Part shown: piece by piece, positions 22,745 to 31,486 of the stretch | Layout: the number at the start of each line of letters is the position of its first letter | How positions within the stretch are numbered: position 1 is the stretch's first letter | Origin: Herbiconiux sp. | GTDB taxonomy: Bacteria; Actinomycetota; Actinomycetes; Actinomycetales; Microbacteriaceae | Assembly: GCF_023264855.1 (NCBI RefSeq) | Contig: NZ_JAHFUW010000045.1 | Coordinates: forward strand, 1 to 37,109 | DNA length: 37,109 bases | Reading direction: 5' to 3' | Made by a program: the position numbers and the translations under genes | Notes under the pieces: generated by a model | Database searches by the model: none | What the model was told of the DNA's origin: nothing | Seen by the model: only the letters and a program-made list of their open reading frames with translations

Positions 22745-23617
22745 ATGACCACCCCCACCCGAACCCGGCGGACCCCGCGCCCCGGCTGGCTCCTGCTGGT
22801 GCCGGCCCTCGCGCTGCTCGCCGGAATCCTGCTCGTGCCGCTCTTCCAGAGCCTGCTGCGCAGCATCGGCACCCCGGAATTCACGCTCGATCACTACGCG
22901 AGCCTGTTCACCGACGGGGTGACGCTGACCGTACTGGGCCGCACGGCGATGACGGCGGTGATCGTGACGATCGTCACGTTCCTGCTCGGCTACCCCTACG
23001 CCTACCTCATGACGAGGGTGGGGCCGCGCCTGCGCGGAGTGCTGCTCGTGATCGTGCTGATCCCGTTCTGGACCTCGGTGATGGCCCGCAACTACGCCTG
23101 GATCGTGCTGCTGCAGCGCGGCGGCCCGGTGCAGAGCGTGTTCGAGTTCTTCGGGGCCGGCGACATCGTCTTCCAGGGCAGCGTGGTGGGCGTCACCATC
23201 GCGATGAGCCAGGTGATGCTGCCGTTCATGGTGCTCCCGCTGTTCAGTACGCTCGGCGGCATCGACCGCAAGCTGCTGCTGGCCGCCCGCGGTCTCGGCT
23301 CGTCACCGCTGGTGGCGTTCTGGAAGATCTACTGGCCGCTGTCGCGCGGCGGGGTGGTCTCGGGCCTGATCCTCGTGTTCACCCTCAGCCTGGGCTTCTA
23401 CGTCACCCCGGCACTGCTCGGCTCCCCCCAGCAGTCGCTGATCGCCCAACTGCTCGCCCAGCGCACCACGCAGCTGCTCGATTTCGCCGGCGCGGGCGCC
23501 CTGGGCATCCTCGTGCTCGTGATCACCCTCTTGCTCGTCGCCTGGGCGAACCGCTTCGGCGGCACCATCTCGGCGATCGGGGTCGCCAGCACCTCGCGAA
23601 CGAAGGAGACCCGATGA
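22745..23617 (+). CDS. ABC transporter permease, spermidine/putrescine (PotB-like) family
   Basis: 290 residues with about six membrane helices. The first is WLLLVPALALLAGILLVPLF, followed by an extracytoplasmic loop TPEFTLDHYASLFTD. The cytoplasmic EAA loop reads LLLAARGLGSSPLVAFWKIYWPLS (Ala-Ala-x-x-Leu-Gly), which contacts the ATPase. The PotB/AfuB-type NYAWIVLLQRGGPVQ region is present. It starts 6 bases after the IclR stop with only a weak ribosome site, so it is likely translated by coupling, and overlaps the second permease by four bases (ATGA). The family imports polyamines but also many other small compounds. Confidence 0.92.
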   Translation: MTTPTRTRRTPRPGWLLLVPALALLAGILLVPLFQSLLRSIGTPEFTLDHYASLFTDGVTLTVLGRTAMTAVIVTIVTFLLGYPYAYLMTRVGPRLRGVLLVIVLIPFWTSVMARNYAWIVLLQRGGPVQSVFEFFGAGDIVFQGSVVGVTIAMSQVMLPFMVLPLFSTLGGIDRKLLLAARGLGSSPLVAFWKIYWPLSRGGVVSGLILVFTLSLGFYVTPALLGSPQQSLIAQLLAQRTTQLLDFAGAGALGILVLVITLLLVAWANRFGGTISAIGVASTSRTKETR

Positions 23618-24426
23618 CCGCCGCCCGTCGCCGCGACCGCGGAGTCGACCCGATCCCCTGGTGGCTGATCGCCCTCGGCGCGCTCGTGGCGCTCTACTTC
23701 ATCCTGCCGACCCTGATCGTGATCCCGCTGAGCTTCAGCTCCGCGTCGGCGTTCGAGTTCCCGCCGAAGGACTTCTCCCTTCGCTGGTACGAGAACTTCT
23801 TCACCGACCCGGTCTGGCTGACCTCGCTCGGCAACTCGTTCCTGGTCGCCGTGCTCGCCGCCCTCATCGCCACGGTGGTCGGCACGGCCGCCGCGGTGGG
23901 CCTCAACCGGCTGACCGGCCGGCTCGCCGGGTTCCTGCGCACCCTGCTGATGATCTCGATGGTCACCCCGGCGATCGTGGTGGCGGTCGCCGTGTACATC
24001 TCGTTCCTGCAGTGGCACCTGACGGGCAGCCTGCTCGGCTACGTGCTCGCCCACGCCGCTCTCGGCGTGCCGTTCGTGCTCGTGTCGGTGACGGCTGCCC
24101 TGGGCGGATTCGACGCGACCCTGCTGCGGGCATCCGCCTCGCTCGGTGCCTCGCCGCTGCGGTCGTTCGTGCGGGTGACGATGCCGCTGATCAGCCGCGG
24201 GGTGATCACCGGCGCCGTCTTCGCCTTCGTCACCTCGTTCGACGAGGTCGTGATCGCCCTGTTCCTGCGCTCGCCCACGTTCCAGACGCTGCCCGTGCAG
24301 ATGTACAACAGCGTGACGTTCGAGCTCGACCCCACCATCTCCGCCTCGTCGAGTCTCGTCGTCGTCGCGGTGACCATCATCTTCCTGGTGCCGCTGCTCA
24401 TCGGCAGCCGCAAGAAGACCCGTTAG
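23614..24426 (+). CDS. ABC transporter permease, spermidine/putrescine (PotC-like) family
   Basis: 270 residues. ATG 23614 overlaps the previous stop (ATGA), and GAAGGAG lies just upstream. Six membrane helices begin with WWLIALGALVALYFILPTLIVIPLSF. The PotC-like loop PKDFSLRWYENFFTDPVWLTSLGNSF and the EAA loop LLRASASLGASPLRSFVRVTMPLIS are clear, as is SFDEVVIALFLRSP, a family landmark near the C-terminus. It pairs with the PotB-like permease as the heterodimeric channel. Confidence 0.93.
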   Translation: MTAARRRDRGVDPIPWWLIALGALVALYFILPTLIVIPLSFSSASAFEFPPKDFSLRWYENFFTDPVWLTSLGNSFLVAVLAALIATVVGTAAAVGLNRLTGRLAGFLRTLLMISMVTPAIVVAVAVYISFLQWHLTGSLLGYVLAHAALGVPFVLVSVTAALGGFDATLLRASASLGASPLRSFVRVTMPLISRGVITGAVFAFVTSFDEVVIALFLRSPTFQTLPVQMYNSVTFELDPTISASSSLVVVAVTIIFLVPLLIGSRKKTR

Positions 24427-24435
24427 GAGACCGTC

Positions 24436-25587
24436 TTGACCATCTCGAGCAAAGAATCCGCGACCGCGCCGCCGGCATCGCCGTCCTCGCCCACAGCGCC
24501 CCGTCAGGGCACGCAGATCCGGCTGTCCGGCGTCACGAAGGACTACGGGCTCGCCGCGCCCGCCGTCGACGCCGTCTCCCTCACGATCCAGCCCGGCGAG
24601 TTCATGACCCTTCTCGGGCCGAGCGGATCGGGCAAGACCACCACGCTCAACCTCATCGCCGGTTTCGAGACGCTCACCTCGGGAACGATCGCCCTCGACG
24701 GCGCCGATGTGGGCACGCTCCCGCCGCACAAGCGCAACCTCGGCATGCTGTTCCAGAACTACGCCCTCTTCCCGCACATGACGGTGGCGCAGAACGTGGC
24801 CTACCCGTTGCGCGAGCGCAGAGTGCCCAAGGCCGAGATCGCGCGCCGTGTGGCCGAGGTGCTCGAGCTCGTGCAGTTGCCCGGGCGCGACCAGAACTAC
24901 CCGGCCCAGCTCTCCGGCGGGCAGCAGCAGCGGGTCGCCCTGGCCCGGGCCATCGTCTTCGACCCCGCCGCACTCCTGCTGGACGAGCCGCTCGGCGCCC
25001 TCGACCGCAACCTCCGCGGGGCGCTGCAGATGGAGATCCGCCGCATCCACCGCGAGGTGGGCTCGACCTTCGTGTTCGTCACGCACGACCAGGAGGAGGC
25101 GATGAACCTCTCCGACCGGATCGCGCTGTTCAACAGCGGGCACATCGAGCAGGTCGGCACACCCGAGGAGCTCTACCGCCGCCCGGACACCCTGTTCACG
25201 GCCCGCTTCCTCGGCGACTCCAACGTCTTCGACCTCGGCGGATCGCCCGTCGGGGCGAAGGCGAGCTGGGAGGACAGCACCTGGACGATCGATCCGGCGA
25301 CCATCGCCGGTCATCCGGGCGTGCGATCGCACGGCGCCGTCGTCGTGCGACCCGAGGACGTGCAGATCTCCCGCGACCTGCAGACGGTTCCGGCCGGCGC
25401 CAACGCCGTGCGGGCCACGGTGCGCGATCTCGAGTACATGGGCTCGTACCGCACCGTGATGCTCGACGTCGGTCAGGCCCGGCAGCTCGGCCGGGCCCGG
25501 ATCGACGCCCTCGACGCCGCCTTCGCGGTGGGCGACGAGGTCACCGCCTGGTGGAAGCCGGAGCGCCAGCGCGTCGTCGCCGTCTGA
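24436..25587 (+). CDS. ABC transporter ATP-binding protein (PotA-like, with TOBE domain)
   Basis: 383 residues from TTG 24436, the only start placed correctly (six bases) after AGGAG at 24425-24429. Walker A is GPSGSGKTTT (61-70), the Q-loop is Q107 (LFQNYALFPHMTV), the ABC signature is LSGGQQQR (159-166), Walker B is ALLLDEPLGALD (179-190), and the H-loop reads FVFVTHDQEEA. The C-terminal ~110 residues (from HGAVVVRPEDVQI) form a TOBE regulatory domain. It powers the PotB/PotC-like pair. The first 25 residues are a Ser/Ala/Pro-rich tail. A 118-base pyrimidine-rich gap follows before the binding-protein gene. Confidence 0.95.
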   Translation: MTISSKESATAPPASPSSPTAPRQGTQIRLSGVTKDYGLAAPAVDAVSLTIQPGEFMTLLGPSGSGKTTTLNLIAGFETLTSGTIALDGADVGTLPPHKRNLGMLFQNYALFPHMTVAQNVAYPLRERRVPKAEIARRVAEVLELVQLPGRDQNYPAQLSGGQQQRVALARAIVFDPAALLLDEPLGALDRNLRGALQMEIRRIHREVGSTFVFVTHDQEEAMNLSDRIALFNSGHIEQVGTPEELYRRPDTLFTARFLGDSNVFDLGGSPVGAKASWEDSTWTIDPATIAGHPGVRSHGAVVVRPEDVQISRDLQTVPAGANAVRATVRDLEYMGSYRTVMLDVGQARQLGRARIDALDAAFAVGDEVTAWWKPERQRVVAV

Positions 25588-25705
25588 GCCCCGGGGCCCT
25601 CGCAGCCGCATCCGCCTTCTCTTCCCCTCTCCCCTCCACACCCACAACTCACAACCCACCACCACAGCACCCGGGCCACCGGGTACCCGAACGAAGGAAA
25701 CGACA
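25588..25705 (+). promoter_or_regulatory. Pyrimidine-rich leader before the binding-protein gene
   Basis: This 118-base gap inside the operon is dominated by C and T with almost no G for about 50 bases (25610-25665). It ends with the perfect palindrome CGGGTACCCG (25680-25689) and then AAGGAAA before ATG 25706. The unpaired C-rich stretch may be a mRNA processing or binding site that sets a different expression level for the binding protein. This is inference from composition and position. Confidence 0.3.
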
Positions 25706-26791
25706 ATGGTGTCCAGATCCAGAACCCTCACCATCACCCTCGGCCTCGTCGCCGTCACCGGACTTCTCTCCGGCTGCGCGGGAGGCTCGGCCGACGCCGG
25801 CAGCACCGGCGCGGCGGGCGGCGCCGACGCGCCGGCCACCATCACGTTCGTCGGCTACGGCGGCGGCGGCCAGGACGCCCAGATCGAGGCCTGGCAGAAG
25901 CCCTACACCGAGGCGAACCCGAACGTCACGTTCGTGAACACCTCGCCGCCGGACGTGGCCCAGGTCAAGGCGCAGGTCGAGAGCGGCTCCGTGCAGTGGG
26001 ACGTGATGGCGACGGCCCCGTACGCGGCGCAGCAGAACTGCGGCACGCTCTTCGAGAAGCTCGACCTGAGCGCGATCGACCAGACCGACCTCGTGGAGGG
26101 CACGGTGGGCGAGTGCTACCTCGGCAACTGGATCAACGCCACCCCGATCGCGTACCGCACCGACGCCTTCCCGGCCGGCGAGGGTCCCACGACGGTCGCC
26201 GACTTCTTCGACACCGAGAAGTTCCCCGGTCAGCGCGGCATCGTCACCAACCTGCAGAACGGCATCCTGGAGTATCCGCTGCTCGCCGACGGAGTGGCCC
26301 CCGACAACCTCTACCCGCTGGATGTCGACCGCGCCCTCGACAAGCTCGACACCATCCGCGACGTCACGACCTTCGCGCCCAACGTGGGCGCCCTGCAGCA
26401 AGCCGTCGAGGCCGACCAGGTCGACATGTTCCTGCTGCCCGACTCGCGCCTGGTTCCGCTGCTCCAGGGCGGGATGGACCTGACGATCGTCTGGGACGAG
26501 ACCGTCGCCTCGCTCAACGCCTTCGCCATCCCGAAGGGCGCTCCGAACAAGGATGCGGCCGTCGACTTCATCTCCAGCGTGGTCGAACCCGAGCAGGTCG
26601 CGAAGATCTCCGAGCTGCTCGGTGTGGCACCGGTGAACACGGCTGCGAAGCCGCAGCTGGACGAGTTCACGAAGCAGGTGGAGGTCTACGGTCCCGCCAA
26701 CACGGGCGGCACGGTGCTGCAGGACGTCGACTGGTACGCCGACAACTTCAACGACGTGTCGACCAAGCTCACCACCTGGCTGGCCGGATGA
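25706..26791 (+). CDS. ABC transporter substrate-binding lipoprotein (PotD-like)
   Basis: 361 residues. Lipoprotein signal peptide: basic start, hydrophobic LTITLGLVAVTGL, lipobox LLSGC with lipidated C24, then a Gly/Ala/Ser linker. The mature protein has the extracellular solute-binding fold: ATITFVGYGGGGQDAQIEAWQKPYTEANPNV, SVQWDVMATAPYAAQQNC, NATPIAYRTDAF, FFDTEKFPGQRGI and SLNAFAIPKGAPNKDAAVDFI. The ligand is not evident: PotD's polyamine-binding acidic/aromatic set cannot be confirmed by eye. It may bind the compound degraded by the neighbouring operon. Two internal cysteines (VEGTVGEC and AAQQNC) could form a disulfide. Confidence 0.92.
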   Translation: MVSRSRTLTITLGLVAVTGLLSGCAGGSADAGSTGAAGGADAPATITFVGYGGGGQDAQIEAWQKPYTEANPNVTFVNTSPPDVAQVKAQVESGSVQWDVMATAPYAAQQNCGTLFEKLDLSAIDQTDLVEGTVGECYLGNWINATPIAYRTDAFPAGEGPTTVADFFDTEKFPGQRGIVTNLQNGILEYPLLADGVAPDNLYPLDVDRALDKLDTIRDVTTFAPNVGALQQAVEADQVDMFLLPDSRLVPLLQGGMDLTIVWDETVASLNAFAIPKGAPNKDAAVDFISSVVEPEQVAKISELLGVAPVNTAAKPQLDEFTKQVEVYGPANTGGTVLQDVDWYADNFNDVSTKLTTWLAG

Positions 26792-26844
26792 CGCCCGGGC
26801 TCGCACTCGCGCCCCGCCACCCCGGAGATGTTCTTCCTCTGAAC

Positions 26845-26850
26845 TACGCT
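26845..26850 (+). promoter_or_regulatory. Probable -10 box of a leaderless promoter (second IclR gene)
   Basis: TACGCT is followed by six bases (TCAGGC) and ATG 26857. No Shine-Dalgarno is present. This suggests the second IclR gene also has its own promoter inside the operon. Confidence 0.5.
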
Positions 26851-26856
26851 TCAGGC

Positions 26857-27648
26857 ATGGTGAACACCGACGGCACGGGCGAGGCATCCGGTTCCGACAT
26901 CCAGGCGGTCGCCCGCGTCGGCCAGATCTGCTCCCTCTTCGGCCCGAACACGATCGAGCTGTCGGCGGCGGACGTGGCCGAGCGCCTCCACCTGAACCGC
27001 ACCACGGCGTACCGCTACTGCGCGTCGCTCGTGGCGGCCGGAATCCTCGAGCGCGGGCCCCGTCGCGGCACCTTCGTGCTGGGCGGCCTGATGCTGCAGC
27101 TCGGCATCCACGCGCTGAGCCGCCGGCAGGTCGTCGAGATCGCTCCGCCCCACCTCGCCGAGCTGGGCGCGGCCGTGCGCATGACGGCCGTGCTCAGCCT
27201 GTGGGGAGCGCGCGGCCCGGTCGTCGCCCTGGTGGAGGAGGACAAGAGCCGTACCGCGGTGGTGACGGTGCGCGCCGGTTCCCAGCTCGACGCCACGGCG
27301 GCGCAGACCCGCGTCTTCCTGGCCCATCTCGCCGACGAGCGTGCGATCGGCTGGCTGACCGAGGGCACCAGCTCGGCCCAGCGCGCCGAGCTCGAAGCGG
27401 CTGTGTACACCGCGCGGCGGGCCGGGTACTGCATCGCCTCGCAGTCCGGAGGCGTCTTCTCCGCGGCCGCGCCGGTGTTCGACGATTTCGGCATCGCGGC
27501 GACGGTCGGGCTGCTCGGCGCCGATCCGCAGGCGGACCTCTCCGCCGGCTCCCCCATCATCACCGAGCTGCTGAAGACCACGACGGCCCTCAGCACCGAA
27601 CTCCGCGGCACCCGAGAGGGACGGCAGAATGAGACCCCCGACCTATGA
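26857..27648 (+). CDS. IclR-family transcriptional regulator 2
   Basis: 263 residues. Winged helix: IQAVARVGQICSLFGPNTIELSAADVAERLHLNRTTAYRYCASLVAAGILE. The effector domain has VEIAPPHLAELGAAVRMTAVLSLWGARGPVVALVEEDKSRTAVVTVRAGSQL and the C-terminal SQSGGVFSAAAPVFDDFGIAATVGLLG. It is clearly a paralogue of the regulator at 21962-22738: the recognition helices differ by only a few residues (LGLNRTTAHRYLQSL against LHLNRTTAYRYCASL), so the two may share binding sites or compete. Its end overlaps the cyclase gene by 20 bases. A leaderless start with the TACGCT box is likely. Confidence 0.92.
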   Translation: MVNTDGTGEASGSDIQAVARVGQICSLFGPNTIELSAADVAERLHLNRTTAYRYCASLVAAGILERGPRRGTFVLGGLMLQLGIHALSRRQVVEIAPPHLAELGAAVRMTAVLSLWGARGPVVALVEEDKSRTAVVTVRAGSQLDATAAQTRVFLAHLADERAIGWLTEGTSSAQRAELEAAVYTARRAGYCIASQSGGVFSAAAPVFDDFGIAATVGLLGADPQADLSAGSPIITELLKTTTALSTELRGTREGRQNETPDL

Positions 27649-28609
27649 CGAACTCGCCTCGGCCGAGCCTCCCGGCTCGAGCTGGGACGTCTTCGGCCGA
27701 GACGACCAGCTCGGCACCGTCAACTTCCTGACCCCCGACCGCGTCAGAGCGGCTGCGCAACTCGTGCGCAGCGGCCGGCGCTTCGGGCTAGACCATCCGG
27801 TGACCGCGTTCGAGCCCTACCCGACCGGAACCCGGCATCCGCTGCAGCATCACGTCTTCGCGAACAACGAATGGCACCGCGACGACTGGGTCGACTCGTT
27901 CTACCTGCAGTCGTCGTCGCAGATCGACGCCCTCCGGCACATCGGGCACCCCCGGCACGGCTTCTACAACGGCCTCACCGCCGAGCGGAACGGGCCGGGC
28001 AGCACCGACCTCGGCGTGCACACCTGGGCGGCCGCGGGCATCGCCGGGCGCGGGGTGCTGCTGGACCTGCCGAGGTACTTCGAACGGCTGGGGCTGCCCT
28101 ACGACGCCACGGAGACGATCGTGGTGGATGCCCGGATGCTCGACGACGTCGCCGAGAGCCAGGGCGTGTCGTGGCACCCGGGCGACATGCTGCTGCTGCG
28201 CACGGGATGGGCCGAGCAGTACCTCGCGAAGACCCCCGAGCAGCGGCTCGCGACACCGTGGCGCCGCTCGCCGGGGCTCGCCCAGCGCGAGGAGATCCTG
28301 CGCTGGCTGTGGGACCACCAGATCGCGCTCGTGGCCGCCGACAACCTCGCCGTGGAGGCCGATCCGGTGATCGACAGCGACTTCCGCACCCCGGGCGAGA
28401 CCCCGCCGGAGAAGGGCGTCGACCACAGCGGCATGCTGCACCGGCCGCTCATCGCGCTGCTCGGCATGGCCCTAGGGGAGCTCTGGAAGCTCGACGACCT
28501 GGCGACGGACTGCGCCGCCGACGGGGTCTACGAGTTCCTGCTCACCTGCAAGCCGCTCAACCTGATCGGAGGCGTCGGCTCGCCGCCGAACGCGATCGCC
28601 CTCAAGTGA
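27629..28609 (+). CDS. Cyclase-family metal-dependent hydrolase
   Basis: 326 residues. It belongs to the 'cyclase' (PF04199) family, which includes kynurenine formamidase and isatin hydrolase. Signs are DQLGTVNFLTPDRVRAAAQLVRSGRRFGLDHPV, then the metal segment SSSQIDALRHIGHPRHGFYNG (Asp and His ligands; the usual first His of HxGTHxD is replaced), LLDLPRYFERLG, WHPGDMLLLRTGWAEQY, and DNLAVEADP ... LHRPLIALLGMALGELW, typical of the longer bacterial members. They open cyclic amides/imides or hydrolyse formamides. The start ATG lies inside the end of the IclR gene, so the two are coupled. It is the likely ring-opening or hydrolytic enzyme of the island. Confidence 0.9.
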   Translation: MRPPTYDELASAEPPGSSWDVFGRDDQLGTVNFLTPDRVRAAAQLVRSGRRFGLDHPVTAFEPYPTGTRHPLQHHVFANNEWHRDDWVDSFYLQSSSQIDALRHIGHPRHGFYNGLTAERNGPGSTDLGVHTWAAAGIAGRGVLLDLPRYFERLGLPYDATETIVVDARMLDDVAESQGVSWHPGDMLLLRTGWAEQYLAKTPEQRLATPWRRSPGLAQREEILRWLWDHQIALVAADNLAVEADPVIDSDFRTPGETPPEKGVDHSGMLHRPLIALLGMALGELWKLDDLATDCAADGVYEFLLTCKPLNLIGGVGSPPNAIALK

Positions 28610-29255
28610 GCGTGCCGGCCGACCGCACGCGCACCGGGGCGCTGTGGCCGGCGCAGATCCACTCGATCCGCTCCTCGCCGATGCGCACCGTGAGTGCCGC
28701 CAGGGTCGCGGCGGCCTGGGGCTTATCGCCGATCAGGAATCCCGGGAAGTCGCGCAGCACGCCCTCCCCCGACACCATCGCGGCGTCGCCGATGAACAGC
28801 ACCCGGCCCCACTGCAGGGCGACGTGCCCGGGCGTGTGGCCGGGCGCGGCCACCACGGCCAGCCCGTCGAAGATGTGGGCGTCGTCGGCGAACTCCACCA
28901 CCTGATCCGGATACGCCGCGCGCATCACGCGGGCGGAGAAGCGCCGCATCCGCGAGGGCGGGCTCGCTTCGCCGCGCAGGATGGCGGCGTCGGGCGCGCT
29001 CATCCGCACCGGGGCCCCCAGCTCGCGCTGCAGCCTCGCCGCGGCCCCCGCGTGGTCGGGGTCGTAGTGCGTCAGCACGATGTCGGTGATCGGCCCCGTG
29101 ATGGCTTCGGCGGCGTGCACCTCGGCGGCGACCTTGTGAGCGCCCGACCCGAAGCCCGGATCGATCAGGGCGGCCCGCCCGTCGCCGACCACCACGTACC
29201 CGTTGGCTCCCGAGGAGTGGTCGAGCTGGTAGCAGCGATCGGCGATGCGGCGCAC
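28602..29255 (-). CDS. MBL-fold metallo-hydrolase
   Basis: 217 residues from GTG 29255, with GAGGAGG five bases upstream. The metal motif is [10 protein letters not shown] (H63, D65, D67, H68), followed by the later histidines in [13 protein letters not shown], the Asp of FIGDAAM and a C-terminal CAGHSAPV. This is a glyoxalase-II/lactonase-like beta-lactamase fold with Asp in place of the second His of HxHxDH, as in many hydrolases. The end overlaps the convergent cyclase stop by 8 bases. The substrate is unknown and no link to the island is proven. Confidence 0.92.
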   Translation of the reverse strand: MRRIADRCYQLDHSSGANGYVVVGDGRAALIDPGFGSGAHKVAAEVHAAEAITGPITDIVLTHYDPDHAGAAARLQRELGAPVRMSAPDAAILRGEASPPSRMRRFSARVMRAAYPDQVVEFADDAHIFDGLAVVAAPGHTPGHVALQWGRVLFIGDAAMVSGEGVLRDFPGFLIGDKPQAAATLAALTVRIGEERIEWICAGHSAPVRVRSAGTLT

Positions 29256-29361
29256 AGCGGCCTCCTCGGGTCAGTGGTTCCCAGCCTAGGGCGGGCGCGC
29301 CCGGGTCGCCCGCCCCGCCCGGCCTGACCCCCGAGCGGGGGTCGCCGCGTCTCCACGAGCG

Positions 29362-29405
29362 GTTCACCCGCCGTCCGCCGCGCGTTCACGCGCCGGTCGC
29401 CTGCA
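29362..29405 (+). promoter_or_regulatory. PHO box: four contiguous 11-bp direct repeats upstream of alkaline phosphatase
   Basis: GTTCACCCGCC (29362-29372), GTCCGCCGCGC (29373-29383), GTTCACGCGCC (29384-29394) and GGTCGCCTGCA (29395-29405) follow one another at exactly 11-base spacing, 60 bases before the phosphatase ATG. The actinobacterial PhoP response regulator binds pairs of 11-base repeats beginning GTTCACC. Placement before an alkaline phosphatase gene makes phosphate-starvation control very likely. It also lies 106 bases upstream of the divergent MBL gene. Confidence 0.72.
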
Positions 29406-29464
29406 CGCACTGGGCTGGAGCGCGGCATCCGGGGTGGATGCCCCCCTCGACATCGGAGCACACC

Positions 29465-31414
29465 ATGACGAACACCACGCAGCCGGGCCGCGCCGCCCGG
29501 CGGAGCGCGCGCCCGGGACGCCGCGCCCTCATCCTGGCCTCGGCCGCCCTGATCACGGTCGCCGGAACGAGCATCCCGGCCGCCGCCTTCGCGGCCGACG
29601 GCGACCTCTCCACCAACGGCGGGGCCCAGCGCAACAGCGGCGACAAGACGGCCGACCTCCGCGCCTCGATCGTCGACGGCCCCGCCAAGAACGTCATCCT
29701 GCTGATCGGCGACGGCATGGGCGACAGCGAGATCACCATCGCCCGCAACTACGCGTACGGCGCCGCCGGTGAACTGCCCGGCATCGACGCCCTGCCCCTG
29801 ACCGGCCAGTACACCACGTATTCGCTCTACAAGGACGGCGAGAACAAGGGCAAGCCCGACTACGTGCCCGACTCGGCCGCCACCGGATCGGCCTGGGCCA
29901 CCGGCACCAAGACCTACGACAACGCCATCTCGGTCGACATCGACGGCACCCCGCAGCAGACCCTGATCGAGATCGCCAAGGCGAACGGCCTGAAGACCGG
30001 CAACGTGTCGACCGCCGAGATCCAGGATGCGACCCCCGCGGTGCAGGCCGCCCACGTCGCCGCCCGCAGCTGCTACGGCCCCGACAGCGCGACCTGCGGC
30101 GCCGACGCCCTCGAGGCCGGCGGGCTCGGCTCGATCAGCGAGCAGATCCTCGACACCCGCGCCGACCTGACCCTCGGTGGCGGCTCGGCCAGCTTCACGC
30201 AGACCGCCAAGGCCGGCCAGTGGAGCGGCGAGACCCTCTTCGCGCAGGCCGAAGACCGCGGCTACCAGCTCGTCGGCGACGCCGCGGGCCTCGCCTCCCT
30301 CACCGCGGCCGACCAGAGCGAGCCCGTGCTGGGCACGTTCACCCCCGGCAACTTCCCCACCCGCTTCGCCGCCACCACGGCCACCGTCGGCGGCGCCGAC
30401 GAGGCGCCCGTGACCTGCCAGCCGAACCCCGACCGCCTCGACACCGGCCTCTCGCTGGCCTCGCTCACGAACAAGGCGATCGACCTGCTCGACACCGGCG
30501 ACGACAAGGGCTTCTTCCTGCAGGTCGAGGGCGCCTCGATCGACAAGCAGGACCACGCGGCCAACACCTGCGGCCAGATCGGCGAGACCATCGACCTCGA
30601 CGAGGCCGTGCAGGCCGCGCTCGAGTTCGCCCGCGCCGACGGCAACACGATGGTGATCGTGACCGCCGACCACGCGCACACCAGCCAGATCGTCGACTCC
30701 ACGCCGCCCGCGACCCTCAGCACCGCGCTGACCACGGCCGACGGCACCACCATGAAGGTCGCCTACGGTACCGCGGCGGCCGGCGGATCGCAGCAGCACA
30801 CCGGTAGCCAGCTGCGCATCGCAGGCTACGGACCGGGCGCCGCCCAGGTGGTGGGCCTCACCGACCAGAGCGACAACTTCTTCACCATCGCGAACGCGCT
30901 GCAGCTCGACCGCAACACGGCCGCGCTCAGCTCGGGAGCGACGGCCACCGTCTCGGCCGGCACCGTCGAGCCCGGGGCATCCGTCACCGTCACCGGCTTC
31001 GGCTTCAACGGCGACCGCCAGCTCGACGCCACGGAGGCGGCCGACTCGGCCGCGGCGACCGCGCTCGGTTCGAAAGACGTCATCACCGGCGGAGCCGCCT
31101 ACGAGCTCACCGCGCCCGAGGAGCTCGGCACCCAGACGGTGACCCTCACCGGCCGCCAGAGCGGCAAGACCGTCCAGGTGCAGTACACGGTGGCCGAGGC
31201 GGGCACGCCGACGTCGACGCCGAGCCCCAGCGCCTCCGCTCCGGCGGGCGTGGGAACGGGTGACGGATCGGGCAGCGGCACCTCCTCCGGAGGATCCGGT
31301 GCCTCGGCACTGGGCGCGACCGGCGCGATCGTCGCTCCGATCGCGGCCCTCTCGGCCCTGCTGCTCGCCGCCGGCGCGCTGCTCGTGCTGCAGCGCCGCC
31401 GCCGTCACGCCTGA
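29465..31414 (+). CDS. phoA: Alkaline phosphatase (PhoA type), secreted and wall-anchored
   Basis: 649 residues. ATG 29465 has GGAG six bases upstream. Signal peptide: arginine-rich start, hydrophobic [14 protein letters not shown], cleavage likely after AAAFA (residue ~43). The catalytic domain follows E. coli PhoA closely: [10 protein letters not shown] (D83), [14 protein letters not shown] (nucleophile S137), [17 protein letters not shown]-like [34 protein letters not shown] (Glu/Asp/Lys/His), [10 protein letters not shown] and QHTGSQLRI. After ~500 residues come a small beta domain, a TPSPSAS linker, and a C-terminal LGATG (616-620), hydrophobic helix and RRRRHA tail, a sortase-type anchor. 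It releases phosphate from organic esters outside the cell, with two Zn and one Mg per site in the family. Confidence 0.96.
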   Translation: MTNTTQPGRAARRSARPGRRALILASAALITVAGTSIPAAAFAADGDLSTNGGAQRNSGDKTADLRASIVDGPAKNVILLIGDGMGDSEITIARNYAYGAAGELPGIDALPLTGQYTTYSLYKDGENKGKPDYVPDSAATGSAWATGTKTYDNAISVDIDGTPQQTLIEIAKANGLKTGNVSTAEIQDATPAVQAAHVAARSCYGPDSATCGADALEAGGLGSISEQILDTRADLTLGGGSASFTQTAKAGQWSGETLFAQAEDRGYQLVGDAAGLASLTAADQSEPVLGTFTPGNFPTRFAATTATVGGADEAPVTCQPNPDRLDTGLSLASLTNKAIDLLDTGDDKGFFLQVEGASIDKQDHAANTCGQIGETIDLDEAVQAALEFARADGNTMVIVTADHAHTSQIVDSTPPATLSTALTTADGTTMKVAYGTAAAGGSQQHTGSQLRIAGYGPGAAQVVGLTDQSDNFFTIANALQLDRNTAALSSGATATVSAGTVEPGASVTVTGFGFNGDRQLDATEAADSAAATALGSKDVITGGAAYELTAPEELGTQTVTLTGRQSGKTVQVQYTVAEAGTPTSTPSPSASAPAGVGTGDGSGSGTSSGGSGASALGATGAIVAPIAALSALLLAAGALLVLQRRRRHA

Positions 31415-31486
31415 TCACACTCGCGCTCGCGCTCCCGCGCGCTCGCACCGAGGCCGTCCATCCTTCCGGGTGGGCGGCCTCGGCTG

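Noticed and set aside
23398-25845. Very long open frame on the minus strand opposite the ABC transporter genes
   Set aside because: High GC makes stop codons rare in shadow frames. Its translation is biased to Arg, His, Glu and Gly without any family motif, while the plus strand carries complete ABC motifs.
29438-29464. Earlier GTG-type start for the alkaline phosphatase
   Set aside because: The ribosome site GGAG (29455-29458) fits ATG 29465, and the extra residues would precede the arginine-rich start of a normal signal peptide.
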